From: Pelagihabitans sp963710535
GTDB taxonomy: Bacteria > Bacteroidota > Bacteroidia > Flavobacteriales > Flavobacteriaceae
Length of the DNA stretch: 64,000 nucleotides
Assembly (NCBI GenBank): GCA_963710535.1
Contig: CAVQAW010000010.1
Span: forward strand, 1-64,000
Direction of reading: 5' to 3'
In this document: positions 6,457 through 16,519 of the stretch, in pieces
Numbering within the stretch: the stretch's first letter is position 1
Layout: the number at the start of each line of letters is the position of its first letter
Translations under genes and position numbers: made by a program
Notes under the pieces: generated by a model
Database searches by the model: none
Told to the model about the DNA's origin: nothing
Seen by the model: only the letters and a program-made list of their open reading frames with translations

Positions 6457-8766
6457 TTACTTTCCTTTGATCGATTCCTTCAAACGATCGAATTCGGAAG
6501 GCGCCTCCTTCTTGGGCCAGGAATTATTGGTGGTATCGATATCCGCTGTTTCGCCTTTAGGGTCGACGATTACCTGTGTAAGTTCATTCTCGGAAGCAAT
6601 GACCACCCGCACTTCCTTATCGTTCTTTCGCCATATTTCTGCAGGGTAGGTGATTTGCTGTGTGCTGCCATTGGCATAGGAATATTCCACGATCAACGGC
6701 ATGGGCAAGCCTCCGGGCTTGTCATAGGTAATTTCATAGAAATATTTGGGCGACTTCACCTTGGCTCTTTCGGCCTCGCTCAGGTTGTCCATCAAAAATT
6801 CCTTCAAAGTCTGCGAGTTTTCTTGGGCCGTTTTGCCCTTTAGGTTTGGATCGGCATCTTCACTGCCCTCTTCAGCAAGATAAACTACTGGGTTTAAATC
6901 GGCTTCGTTCACATTACGCGATGCCATATACTCCCTCGTCTTCTTATTGGGCTGGTTCGAAACATAGTATTTTTTGATGCCCTTCACGCCAATGTCGACA
7001 TAATCGGTGGTATAGAACCAGCCCCTCCAATACCAATCGAGATCAACGGCCGAGGCGTCTTCCATGGTTCGGAAGAAATCTTCGGGGGTGGGGTGTTTGA
7101 ACATCCAACGATGCGAATAGGTTTTGAAGGCATGGTCGAACAGTTCCCTGCCCATCACCGTCTCCCTAAGGATATTGAGTGCGGTAGCGGGCTTGCTATA
7201 GGCATTGGGGCCCAACTGAAACACATTTTCGGGATTCTCCATGATCGGGGATATGGTACTTTGATCTCCGGCCATATAGGGTACGATGGCCGCCGGATCT
7301 CCCCTTCTGGAGGGGTAATTCGAATTGGGCGCGATGGCTTCCGGATATTTTTCGCCGAATTCCTGCTCGGCCATATATTGCATAAAGGTATCAAGGCCTT
7401 CATCCATCCATCCCCACTGCCGTTCATCCGAATTGACGATCATCGGGAAAAAGTTGTGCCCCACTTCATGGATGATCACGCTCAGCATACCATATTTTAC
7501 GCGGTCGGAATAGGTGCCGTCTGCATTGGGCCTACCGTAGTTCCAACAGATCATGGGGTATTCCATGCCTTGGTTCTTGGCATGAACCGAAATGGCTTTC
7601 GGATAGGGATAGTCAAAAGTATGGCTCGAATAGGACTGCAACGTATGCGCAACGGCCTTGGTGGAGTATTCCTCCCATAAGGGATTGCCCTCTTTCGGAT
7701 AAAGTGAAACGGCCATGACGTCCTTGTTGCCGACTTTTACCGCCTGCATGTCCCAAATAAATTTTCTGGAAGTGGCAAAAGCATAGTCACGCACATTTTC
7801 GGCCTTGAATTTCCAGGTCTTCTTTTTGTCGGAAAAACCTTTTTCCGCGGCCTCCGCTTCGGCCTGGGTTACGATGAGCACAGGCTTATCGTAGGTTTTG
7901 ATGGCTTTTTCGTAGCGTTCCATCATCGCTTTGGAAAACACTTCCTTTCTGTTCTGTAAAACGCCGGTAGCATCCAATATATGGTCGGCGGGCACCGTAA
8001 TGCTCACATCATAGTTGCCAAAAGTGAGCGCAAATTCACCATTGCCCCAAAATTGGTGGTTCTGCCAGCCCTCCACGTCGTTATAGACCGCCATCCTGGG
8101 GAAAAACTGGGCGATCACATAGGCCCTGTTGCCATCTTCCGGAAAATATTCGTAACCCGACCTGGCCCGATCCACGGTATGGTCGGGGATGTTATAGTTC
8201 CATTTGATACTAAAAACATACTGTTCCTTGCTCTTCAAAGGTTGAGGCATGTCGATCCGCATCATCGTGAAATTCACGGTATGGGGCAAAGGATTGCCAG
8301 CCGCATCCTTCACCGATTCGATGATAAAACCGCCATCGAAAGGTTCGGTCAGATACTTTTTGGTGAAGTCCTCCACCTTATAATTATCGGCCAACTGGGT
8401 ATCGTTTCTGAGCAAGGCCTTGGAGTCTTTGGTCCGTATATTCTGGTCCAGCTGTATCCAGAGGTATTCCAATTGATCGGGCGAATTGTTGATGTAGGTA
8501 ATGGTTTCCTCCCCGTAGATATGGTGGTTCTTGTCATCGAGTTCTACATTGATCACATAATTGGCCTGTTGTTGGTAATAGTCTGGGCCCGGTGCCCCGG
8601 CAGCGGTACGATAGGTGTTGGGGGTTGCAAATTCCTCATAGAGCTGTTTGAACTTGCTTTGGCTGTAATGGCCTGGCTCCCTTTCTTTTGGAGCTTGTTG
8701 TGCAATGGCGAACATCCCACAAAGGAGAAAAGCCGCCAATGCAAAACCATGTTTTGAATTCATCAT
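6457..8766 (-). CDS. M1-family zinc metallopeptidase, exported (copy 2)
   Basis: A 769-residue protein differing from the copy at 534-2843 by Asn for Ser in VGNKD. The signal peptide, the HEVGH zinc site (H433, E434, H437, E456) and the GMEYPMI substrate motif are all intact. At least two silent differences (a G/A in the glutamate-alanine-rich stretch near 7848 and one near 8380) show that the two copies are not simply the same sequence entered twice. Confidence 0.9.
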   Translation of the reverse strand: MMNSKHGFALAAFLLCGMFAIAQQAPKEREPGHYSQSKFKQLYEEFATPNTYRTAAGAPGPDYYQQQANYVINVELDDKNHHIYGEETITYINNSPDQLEYLWIQLDQNIRTKDSKALLRNDTQLADNYKVEDFTKKYLTEPFDGGFIIESVKDAAGNPLPHTVNFTMMRIDMPQPLKSKEQYVFSIKWNYNIPDHTVDRARSGYEYFPEDGNRAYVIAQFFPRMAVYNDVEGWQNHQFWGNGEFALTFGNYDVSITVPADHILDATGVLQNRKEVFSKAMMERYEKAIKTYDKPVLIVTQAEAEAAEKGFSDKKKTWKFKAENVRDYAFATSRKFIWDMQAVKVGNKDVMAVSLYPKEGNPLWEEYSTKAVAHTLQSYSSHTFDYPYPKAISVHAKNQGMEYPMICWNYGRPNADGTYSDRVKYGMLSVIIHEVGHNFFPMIVNSDERQWGWMDEGLDTFMQYMAEQEFGEKYPEAIAPNSNYPSRRGDPAAIVPYMAGDQSTISPIMENPENVFQLGPNAYSKPATALNILRETVMGRELFDHAFKTYSHRWMFKHPTPEDFFRTMEDASAVDLDWYWRGWFYTTDYVDIGVKGIKKYYVSNQPNKKTREYMASRNVNEADLNPVVYLAEEGSEDADPNLKGKTAQENSQTLKEFLMDNLSEAERAKVKSPKYFYEITYDKPGGLPMPLIVEYSYANGSTQQITYPAEIWRKNDKEVRVVIASENELTQVIVDPKGETADIDTTNNSWPKKEAPSEFDRLKESIKGK

Positions 8767-8828
8767 TTTTGCGTTAATTTTTAGAAGCCGGGAATTTATG
8801 ATTTTTATACAGACAATTTAAAAAAATG

Positions 8829-9326
8829 TTACAAGTTTAACATTCCTTTATTGTGATCGCGCATGAGCACAAAACTTTTTTTCTTATCTCTGATCTTGAA
8901 ATGGACCACATTTTGCTGTTCCTCAAAAACATCGGTAAGGATATCGTTTTGAATTTCGATGGAAGTGGTTTTTGGCAGATCGATTTTGGGGACTTCGAGG
9001 TAACAGATGAGCACGTCGAAATCATATTTTATCGCCAATAGGTCATAGGGTACCGATTCTCCGTTGACCTCAACCTTGAATTTGGCCCTTACATATTTTT
9101 CAATGAACCCGTTGGCGCCCTCCATCTCATCTTCGGTGGCCAATTGGGCCTTGACATCATATCTTTCCATCAGCACCTTCTCCATATCATCGATAAAGAT
9201 CCGTGAGGTGATCTGCAGGCTTTTGTCTTTGTCGGAATAGCCCACATTGGTCACACTGATGTAAAATTTGTGGGCCACCGTAAAGGCGAAAAGGGGCAGC
9301 AATAAAAAGAGCAAGGTCTTGCGCAT
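8829..9326 (-). CDS. DUF6702 family protein, intact (copy 2)
   Basis: A 165-residue exported protein. The signal peptide MRKTLLFLLLPLFAFT is followed by the DUF6702 body (HKFYISVTNVGYSDKDKSLQ, RIFIDDMEKVL) and the ending KKSFVLMRDHNKGMLNL, the family-like C-terminus lost in copy 1 by the shorter T-run. I start at the ATG 9324-9326 beside the signal peptide. An upstream in-frame ATG at 9443 would overlap the preceding gene. Residue differences from copy 1 (NTTSIQIQ against KTTSIEIQ) are real substitutions. Function unknown; envelope location inferred. Confidence 0.8.
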   Translation of the reverse strand: MRKTLLFLLLPLFAFTVAHKFYISVTNVGYSDKDKSLQITSRIFIDDMEKVLMERYDVKAQLATEDEMEGANGFIEKYVRAKFKVEVNGESVPYDLLAIKYDFDVLICYLEVPKIDLPKTTSIEIQNDILTDVFEEQQNVVHFKIRDKKKSFVLMRDHNKGMLNL

Positions 9327-9385
9327 CGGTTTTAAGGGGTAATTTACAATCATAGCATAACAATTCATGTGCCAAAATCGATGCC

Positions 9386-10168
9386 TCAGTCGAGCGAATT
9401 GTTTTGGCGGTACAACAAACTTCTTTTGGTCATGTATTCCCATATCTTCAACCGATCATGGGTGTCGACCAAGGCTTGAAAATTGGGGTCTACCTCACAA
9501 TAATACATGAAATCCGAAATTTTTTCCTGTGGGATTCCCAGGTCTGCGGTGATCAGTGAGTCTATATAAAATTCCCTGACACGGAGGGTCCTTGCATAGC
9601 TTTTTTCGACCTTGACCAGGTTTTTCAAGCGTTTGGTTCGACCGCTAATGGCATTGATCAGCGGGTCGAAGCTCATATAAGGGTTCGCAGTCGCGGCAAA
9701 GAGTTCCCTTTCTGCCTTGGTGACCGGTTTTACATAGGCATTGGGCAACCCTAGGGTCGAAGCGGTAACCACGGGTTCGGTAAGCAGTCGATCGGCATCG
9801 CGCGACATGTCGCCGGTGAGGTTATAGGGCATCAGTACCACCTCATCCAACTCGGTGACCGATTCTTCAAGGGGGACGGTGAAAAATTTGCTATCCAGTA
9901 GGGAAAGTGTCACCAACACTTCCTTACGCTTGTACTGTACCGCCGAAAAAACCAGGGTGTCGTTGAGTTTGGCATTGATCGAAAAATTCCCATTGGCATC
10001 GGTGATCGTCGCCCTTTTTGTTGTGGTGTTCAACACATGGGTGGCGGCCACATCCCCATCCCTACTGTAAACGCGACCTTCCAACCGTTTTTCGGCAAAA
10101 ACGTTCTGGGCCTTTGCCGATATTGAGGCCAGCAACATCAGGATCACGACCCAATTACTTTTCAACAT
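9386..10168 (-). CDS. Exported carboxypeptidase-regulatory-like domain protein A (copy 2)
   Basis: A 260-residue duplicate of the protein at 3462-4244, differing near the C-terminus (SLLYRQ for SMLYRQ). Same signal peptide and single CarboxypepD_reg-like domain, and it overlaps the upstream gene by 14 bp. Confidence 0.75.
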   Translation of the reverse strand: MLKSNWVVILMLLASISAKAQNVFAEKRLEGRVYSRDGDVAATHVLNTTTKRATITDANGNFSINAKLNDTLVFSAVQYKRKEVLVTLSLLDSKFFTVPLEESVTELDEVVLMPYNLTGDMSRDADRLLTEPVVTASTLGLPNAYVKPVTKAERELFAATANPYMSFDPLINAISGRTKRLKNLVKVEKSYARTLRVREFYIDSLITADLGIPQEKISDFMYYCEVDPNFQALVDTHDRLKIWEYMTKRSLLYRQNNSLD

Positions 10169-10913
10169 CCAAACTCTTGAGATAGGCCATACTATTGGTG
10201 ACCAGGTAATCGATCAATTGAAATTCGTTGTCTTTCTTCAAAAGGGAGCGTTCGGGCGCCTTGGTATCGAGGTATGCCAAAAACCCATCGATCTGATCCT
10301 GTTTCAGTTTCAGGTCCAACACGAAAAACTCATCGTCATACACCTGTCGCAATACCTCACTGACCTTTAAGGGCGCTTTGTCGCTGTCGTCGTTGGTACT
10401 TGCCTTGAGCAGTGCCTTGAAGATGTTGACGAAATTGAGGCCGTCGGTCATGCCCCTTTCGGCCCTTGAAAGGGCTATGTTGTCTACTTCGGACGAACGG
10501 TCGGTCTCATATTCATATTTTTTGAACTGTTCGTTCTGCATTTCCAAGAACCTTGCCTGGTCTTCGGGGGTGACCACCACTTCGCTCAGCTCGGTGACTT
10601 TTTCCTGGACCTCTATCACCAGTCTATTTTTCTGGAGCAGGTCGTCCGTGATCTTCACCACCTGCAATTGGTAGTTTACGGCCGAGAAGGCCAATTCGTC
10701 CCCCACTTTCACCAAAATGGCAAAACGCCCATTTTCGTCGGTTGCCGTGGCATTTTCGGTGGTGATGTTGATCACGTTCTCATTGGGCACGTTCACATTG
10801 CGATACAGCACCTGGCCCCGCAACAGAACCCGGTCGTCCTGGGCTTGCAGCACCGCGATGGAACCGACGAGAAAGAGGAATATCAAGGAGGTAAGATTCA
10901 GAATTTTTTTCAT
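10155..10913 (-). CDS. Exported carboxypeptidase-regulatory-like domain protein B (copy 2)
   Basis: A 252-residue protein identical at protein level to that at 4231-4989; the DNA has a handful of silent changes (for example GTTTAT/GTTGAT near 10769). The signal peptide ends VLQAQ, the regulatory-like beta-sandwich comes next, and a LSEVVVTP segment closes it. First gene of the minus-strand run; it faces the fibre gene across a 275-bp interval. Confidence 0.75.
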   Translation of the reverse strand: MKKILNLTSLIFLFLVGSIAVLQAQDDRVLLRGQVLYRNVNVPNENVINITTENATATDENGRFAILVKVGDELAFSAVNYQLQVVKITDDLLQKNRLVIEVQEKVTELSEVVVTPEDQARFLEMQNEQFKKYEYETDRSSEVDNIALSRAERGMTDGLNFVNIFKALLKASTNDDSDKAPLKVSEVLRQVYDDEFFVLDLKLKQDQIDGFLAYLDTKAPERSLLKKDNEFQLIDYLVTNSMAYLKSLDVEK

Positions 10914-11054
10914 ATGGATAAATAAAATACAAGTTAGCTTCATAAAAAAAAACGCACCACTAAACTTTTGTTAATTCGTCTTCCAACACGGACGTCGGGT
11001 CATTCCTTTTGTCGATTGCAAGGCTTTTTCAGGCACAGGCCCAACCTTTGGAAA

Positions 11055-11084
11055 ACCGTTCACCGAAGATAGGTCCCCGTTCAC
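11055..11084 (+). promoter_or_regulatory. Paired 9-bp direct repeat, LytTR-like operator candidate (copy 2)
   Basis: ACCGTTCAC (11055-11063) and CCCGTTCAC (11076-11084) with a 12-bp gap, identical to 5131-5160 and in the same place relative to the fibre gene promoter. Confidence 0.4.
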
Positions 11085-11110
11085 CTTAAACCAAATTCAA
11101 TTTACCCTTT

Positions 11111-11145
11111 TTTGATAGGTGGGTAGCAAGATAATCTTATTTTTG
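11111..11145 (+). promoter_or_regulatory. Promoter of the fibre gene (copy 2)
   Basis: The -7 box TATTTTTG (11138-11145) and the TTTG -33 candidate (11111-11114) are the same as in copy 1. The ATG follows 43 nt after the box. Confidence 0.55.
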
Positions 11146-11188
11146 TTGGTCCGGTCCCCTTTACTATAAATGGCCAAAATCTTAGTTT

Positions 11189-13216
11189 ATGAGAACATTG
11201 GGATTATCATTGTTCATCGTTTTGTTTGTCTCCCTTGCCGGCTTCGGGCAGGTAAAAATTGGGGACAATCCCCAAAATATAGACCCCTCGGCGGTGCTGG
11301 AGCTCGAGAGCACCACCAAGACCCTGATCATCACCCGGGTGACCACCGCCCAGATGGAGGCCATCGCACCCAGTGTGGGCGCCTTGGTATACAATACCGA
11401 TCTGGATTGCGTGCATTATTACAACGGGGCGGCTTGGGTGAACCTCTGTGTGGAAGGCAATGTGGCCATCACCACGGAACCCGTAGTGAACAGCCTGAGT
11501 ACCATTGTACTGACCCCTACTGCTGACGGCAACAATCTGGAAGTGGCCCCCAACAGCATCCGTAGCGAACAGATCGTGGACGGGGGCGTGAACGGGGTCG
11601 ACATCCAGAACAATTCGATCGGGCCCAACAAGTTGGCCGATAATTCGGTGAATCGCGACAAATTGTCGGAAAATGCAGTGGGTCTTGAGGCCTTGGATAC
11701 CGACGAGGTGACCCTGGGCAGTTTGATCAACGACGCGGGTTTTATCACGGCCGTCAATGTGGTGAGTCCCGATGCCGCGAATGACATCACGGATAACGGT
11801 GGGGCGTTTTTTGACCAGCAGCCGCTGGTCGATGCCATTGCGGGGAATACCGCAGCCATCGCGGCCGATGGCGATACCAATGCCAACAACGAAATACAGA
11901 GTTTGGGGCTGAACGGCAATTTATTGAGCATCACGGGCAGCAATACCATTGATTTGAGCCCTTTTAATAATACAGGAACAGACAATCAAACCTTGGCCAT
12001 TGCGGGCAGTCAATTGTCCATTAGTGGGGGGAATACGGTTACCATCCCTACCGCCAATGGCTCCGATACCCGAATAATTCCCGGAGCCAATATTGGGGTT
12101 ACCGGTAATGGTACCATCGCCACCCCATACCAGATTACCAACACCTTCACAGAAGTGGATGGAAGTATTACCAATGAATTGCAGGACTTGCAGTTCGACA
12201 TTCCAACCAACATTTTAACCCTGACCAATCCTGCCACTCCAGGGAATCAGGTCGATTTAAGTGCTTTGGCAGGAGGTGGTGGTTCGACGGAACTGGCCGA
12301 TCAGCTTACCATTGTGGGAGATGGCTCGCCCGGCAATGAATTTGAAGTTGCCGATGGGGCCATCACCACCGCCAAGATACAACCGTTGGCCCCGGCACCT
12401 GCCACCGATTATATGTTGGTGACAACTACGGCCGGGATCGTGGCACTGGGTCCCTTCTGGAGGTACGGGCAGTACCGAAGAAGCAGTGGCATCACCATAA
12501 CCGGTTTGGGAAGCAATGCAGATCCTTTTAAAATAGAACCTGGTGCCAATGGCCAATTTTTGAGTACGTCGGCCGGTGCCGTGATTTGGGATAACCTGCC
12601 CGGGGGTGTGGGTGGGACTGTGGTAGCCGATAATTTAACAATAGAGGGGAATGGGGTTCTTCCCAATCCATTACAAGTACGCGATAGTGGCATAACGACT
12701 GTTCAAATAGCTGATGAAACCATAGCACCAAACGATATTCAGAACAACGCAATTACGCTTCCTAAATTAGCGGTTGGTACAGCAGCTGGGCAGCTAATGC
12801 AATGGAACGGTACGTCATGGGTTTTGGTCGATGATTCGACTTTAGGCATCACCGAGGTTGATGGGATTATTGGTAACGAAGTTACCAACACTACGGACGC
12901 CACTTTAGTCCGAAATGGTACAGGAACCGCAATAGATCCCTATACGTTGGATGTCGCTCCCGGTCAAATCACAAGTATTGAACTTGCCAATAACGCGGTT
13001 ACTTTACCAAAACTTGCTGCGGGCACGGCTGCAGGCCAACTCATGCAATGGAACGGCACTGCTTGGGTGTTGGTCGATGATTCGACTTTAGGCGTTACTG
13101 AGGCGATGGAATCATCGGAAATGAGGTCACCAATGCAACGGACGGCACATTGGTACGTGCAGGAGCTGGTACAGCGGCTAGTCCTTACACCTTGGATGTT
13201 GGTGCAGGACAGATAA
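11189..13216 (+). CDS. Surface-fibre protein with beta-type tandem repeats, N-terminal open segment
   Basis: The first 640 or so codons of a large exported repetitive protein. After the signal peptide (cut after GFGQ) comes the N-terminal module shared by the fibre genes of this locus (VLELEST, LVYNTD, YYNGAAWVNLC). A Gly/Asn/Thr-rich stalk follows, with units such as NNAVTLPKLAxGTAxGQLMQWNG. No enzyme motif is visible. Such modules resemble phage-tail or adhesin stalks; the role as a surface fibre is inferred. Frame trouble starts inside: 12453-12500 is read out of phase (the neighbouring frame gives SGGTGSTEEAVASP), and near 13103 a missing base (GAGGCGATGG where the repeats have GAGGTCGATGG) shifts the frame for good. 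The codons after that point to the stop at 13216 are not native. Confidence 0.7.
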   Translation: MRTLGLSLFIVLFVSLAGFGQVKIGDNPQNIDPSAVLELESTTKTLIITRVTTAQMEAIAPSVGALVYNTDLDCVHYYNGAAWVNLCVEGNVAITTEPVVNSLSTIVLTPTADGNNLEVAPNSIRSEQIVDGGVNGVDIQNNSIGPNKLADNSVNRDKLSENAVGLEALDTDEVTLGSLINDAGFITAVNVVSPDAANDITDNGGAFFDQQPLVDAIAGNTAAIAADGDTNANNEIQSLGLNGNLLSITGSNTIDLSPFNNTGTDNQTLAIAGSQLSISGGNTVTIPTANGSDTRIIPGANIGVTGNGTIATPYQITNTFTEVDGSITNELQDLQFDIPTNILTLTNPATPGNQVDLSALAGGGGSTELADQLTIVGDGSPGNEFEVADGAITTAKIQPLAPAPATDYMLVTTTAGIVALGPFWRYGQYRRSSGITITGLGSNADPFKIEPGANGQFLSTSAGAVIWDNLPGGVGGTVVADNLTIEGNGVLPNPLQVRDSGITTVQIADETIAPNDIQNNAITLPKLAVGTAAGQLMQWNGTSWVLVDDSTLGITEVDGIIGNEVTNTTDATLVRNGTGTAIDPYTLDVAPGQITSIELANNAVTLPKLAAGTAAGQLMQWNGTAWVLVDDSTLGVTEAMESSEMRSPMQRTAHWYVQELVQRLVLTPWMLVQDR

Positions 13217-14470
13217 CCGGTGTTGAATTGGCCAATAATGCAGTTACTTTACCCAAACTTGCACCAGGAACGGCAGCGGGTCAACTCTTGCAATGGAATG
13301 GGACCGCTTGGGTATTCATTGATCAAACCGCTCTGACCCTTGCCGAGGAAGACGGTATAATTGGGAATGAAATAATTAATGCAACTGACGCCACTTTAGT
13401 GCGGGCCGGAGCAGGGACTGCTGCCAGTCCTTATACCTTGGATGTTGGCGCAGGACAGATTACCAGTGTGGAATTGGCCAATAATGCGGTTACTTTGCCC
13501 AAACTTGCATCAGGAACCGCATCGGGTCAACTTCTGCGTTGGAATGGGACCGCTTGGGTACTTGTGGATCAAACCGCTCTGACCCTTACCGAGGTGGACG
13601 GGATTATCGGCAATGAAATACTTAATGCAACTGACGCCACTTTAGTGCGGGCGGGAGCAGGTACTGTAGCCAACCCTTACACCCTTGATGTAGGAGCTGG
13701 ACAAATAACATCGGCAGAACTTGCCGATAACGCTATTACATCTGCCAAAATCATAGATGCATCAATACTTGGCATAGATCTTAACCAAATGGGCGCAGTC
13801 AACAATCAGGTCCTTAAATGGAACGGGGCCACTTGGGCCCCGGCCGCTGACGCTGGCGGAACCGCATATCTTGACGGAAACGGACTTACCCTGACCGGTA
13901 ACACCTTCGATGTAGACCCCCTTGCCGGTGAAGTCACCGGACCTACCAACGCCACCTTAATCGCCAACGACGCGGTGACCACAGCCAAAATAGCAAATGC
14001 GGCCATTCTTGGAGAGGACATAAACCAGATGGGGGCTATCAACGACCAGGTTCTCAAATGGAACGGGGCCACTGGGCCCCGGCCGCTGACGCTGGCGGAA
14101 CCGCATATCTTGACGGAAACGGACTTACCCTGACCGGGAACACCTTCGATGTCGACCCGCTTGCCGGAGAGGTCACCGGACCTACCAACGCCACTGTAAT
14201 CACCAACGACGCGGTGACCACGGCCAAAATAGCAAATGCCACCATTCTGGGAGAAGACATCAACCAGATGGGGGCAATAAATGATCAGGTTCTCAAATGG
14301 AACGGGGCCACCTGGGCCCCTGCAGCCGATGCAGGGGGAACCGCATATATTGACGGAAACGGACTTACCCTGACCGGGAACACCTTCGATGTCGACCCGC
14401 TTGCCGGAGAGGTCACCGGACCCACAAACGCCACGGTAATCGCCAACAACGCGGTGACCGAGGCCAAGAT
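12740..14470 (+). repeat. Tandem repeats of about 245 bp and about 240 bp in the fibre gene
   Basis: The sequence around TGGAACGGNAC..TGGG recurs near 12799, 13045, 13290 and 13536 (period about 245 bp, 82 residues: QWNGTAWVLVD, EVDGIIGNE, YTLDVGAGQIT). A second family then recurs near 13816, 14056 and 14295 (period about 240 bp, 80 residues: LKWNGATWAPAADAGG, LDGNGLTLTGNTFDVDP). The units differ mostly silently or conservatively. Confidence 0.85.
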
Positions 14471-14824
14471 CGCGCCAGGGGGCGGAGACCAGACCCACGT
14501 ACCAATGCCGCTGGGACTGCCGTCACCTGGGTGGACCTACCAGCCGGCGGGGCTGACGGCTCTGAGACCATAATCAACGATAGCGGAACGATTACGGTCG
14601 CTGGAAACGGCACTGCAGGGACTCCATATATTCTTAACGTCACTGGAGCAATCGTGTCAGCGAATTCGCCATTAACTGGTGATGGAAGACCGCTTACGCC
14701 GTTAGGCATCGCCAATGGCGGAATCACAGCACCATTGATTGCTGATGGTGCAATTTCTGGAGGTGCTGGTGGTGCTATTGTCGATGGTTCTATAACGGCT
14801 TCGGATTTACAGACGGCTCTGTAG
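13106..14824 (+). pseudogene. Surface-fibre protein, continuation across several frame breaks
   Basis: The natural continuation of the gene at 11189, split over three frames. Segment one (13106 to about 14070) carries the 82-residue repeats and the first 80-residue repeats. It breaks where GCCACTTGGGCC has become GCCACTGGGCC. Segment two (about 14070-14480) has two more repeats. Segment three (about 14515-14824) reads TWVDLPAGGADGSET through GSITASDLQTAL. The peptide meaning is continuous once single bases are restored, so the breaks are recent: sequencing errors, or young mutations in a repetitive gene. Confidence 0.65.
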
Positions 14825-15369
14825 ATAGACAAGAAATAAAATAGTGGAGCTGTCGCCACAGGCGAGATAGAAGATTTGACCATTTTAAATGAAGATATTG
14901 CAAACGGTACTATTGCACCCAAGCAAATTGAACATATCTGGTACCAATGACGGAGATATATTACCAGATGGTGGCATGTTATTTGGCGTGCACCTGTGAA
15001 TCTGCGCTAAAAACAGGATCTTCATTTGCCAATTCGAGAACCATCCGAAGTAATATCAATTAACAAAGGCGCCCTCACAGAAATACGACCATACCGTCAT
15101 TTTGGAGACCACCGTAAACCAATTAAGTTTACCCGGGGCCTAGGCCAATAAAGGACAGATTCTTGGAATTAAAGACCTTGGAGGAGCGGAAACGACCTTC
15201 AAAATCCCATATATCGATTATGACGGGAATCCCATTTTTACGACCCTCAACGGCGGGGTGCTCGGCTGCAAAGCGACGGTACCGATGGCAATTGATCAAA
15301 AAAATGGAACAAAACACTCTACAAACTGGTCCTGTTTAGTGGGATTGAAAAATTGATCAAAAAGACCCA
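14825..15369 (+). pseudogene. Degenerate 3' end of the fibre gene
   Basis: About 545 bp without a long frame, but with readable scraps of the same kind of protein in different phases: GAVATGEIEDLTILNEDIAN (14849-14908), ISGTNDGDILPDGG (around 14935-14976), GQILGIKDLGGAETTFKIPY (around 15153-15212), and a last stretch ending GIEKLIKKTH with its stop TGA at 15371-15373. Stops and indels are dense. This is either a decayed C-terminal region or a low-accuracy stretch of consensus. Confidence 0.5.
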
Positions 15370-16519
15370 TTGAAAAAGCTGTATTACATCTTTCTTTTTG
15401 CGGGAATGGCCAGCACAAGCCCAAACCGCCCTGTACAACACGGGCAACCTTCGGGTGCACCCCAACGGGCAGATGGGCTTCCATACCGATCTGATCAACG
15501 ACGGCATTTTCGACGAAAACCAGGGCCTGGTGGGCTTTTACAGCGAGACCGACCTCAATGTCATCGGGGCCTTTGCCCCTACCTTCAACGATGTGGAATT
15601 TGCCACCCTGGGAGCCACCCTTCTGGGTACCCCGGTGAACCTTACCAACAACGCCAATTTTGTGCTGGGGAATGTCTTCAGCCCCAGGGCCGACCCGAAC
15701 ATCAACCTTCAGTTTTTGTCCGCTGCCTTCTACAATGGTGAAGGCAACACCAACAAGGTCGATGGCTATGCCGCGGTTTCCCAACAGCAAAATTTTACCT
15801 TTCCCGTGGGCGATGAAACCCAATTACGGCCCCTGATATTGAATTCGGCAGGCGTGAACGCCTTCGCCCAATGTGCCTATTTTTCCGAAAATCCCAATAG
15901 TCCGGTGTCCATTGACGCCAGTTTCGACACCGACAGCAAACCGGCCCAATTGGGGCCCGTCGACACCCGGGAATTCTGGCGGTTGGAGGGCAACCTGGCC
16001 TCCACCATCCAGATCAGCTGGAACCTGGCCAGCAACATGGCCGCCCTCACCGATGATGTCAATGCCATCACCCCCGTGGGCTTTAGCAAGGCCGCGAACC
16101 AATGGGTGAGCCTCGGGAGTTCCGGTTCCACGGGCACCTTGGAGGACGGTTTTACCACCTCCCTGGCCTTCGTGCCGAACGATTACGAAGCAATTACTTT
16201 TGGTGCCCTTGGCGAGCCGACGGAACTGCTTGCCCTCGACAATTACCTGGTCACGCCCAATGGCGACGGGATCAACGACTATCTTGAAATCCCGGAACTG
16301 GAACAATCTCCCAATAATTTAGTGAGGATCTTCAACCGGTTGGGACTAAAAGTATTTGAACAGGCCAATTACACGGACCAATTTACGGGAATTGCCAACT
16401 CAGGTGCGGTGATCATGAATCGGGAAGCCGGACTCCCACAAGGGGTATACTACTATATCGTATCCCTGTACGACCTTGATCTTGAATTTCAAGGATTTTT
16501 ATACTTGGCAGATCGTTAA
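15370..16519 (+). CDS. T9SS type B sorted surface protein, copy A (frame broken in the signal peptide)
   Basis: A protein of about 380 residues. From a TTG at 15370 it begins MKKLYYIFLFAGMA, a signal peptide. Two missing bases just after this (compare 17088-17098 in copy B) shift the frame, and the rest reads on from about 15398 to 16519. The body (ALYNTGNLRVHPNGQMGFHTD and onward) is a beta-rich surface domain. The C-terminus is the gliding-motility-associated CHU_C/type B sorting domain: TPNGDGINDYLEIPEL, RIFNRLGLKVFE and LPQGVYYYIV. Type B proteins are exported through the T9SS and held at the cell surface. The TTG start overlaps the stop TGA of the fibre gene frame (CATTGA), suggesting coupled translation. 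Copy B is at 17046. Confidence 0.75.

Larger units (their letters stand above)
5924..11847. repeat. Tandem duplication, copy 2 (5.92-kb unit)
   Basis: The second copy of the unit at 1-5923. All genes recur in the same order and orientation. This copy has the intact DUF6702 frame (seven-T run at 8874-8880) and continues past 11847 into the full-length fibre gene, so it looks like the native right-hand context. Substitutions against copy 1 are few over the first 5.5 kb and concentrated in the last 380 bp. Confidence 0.9.
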
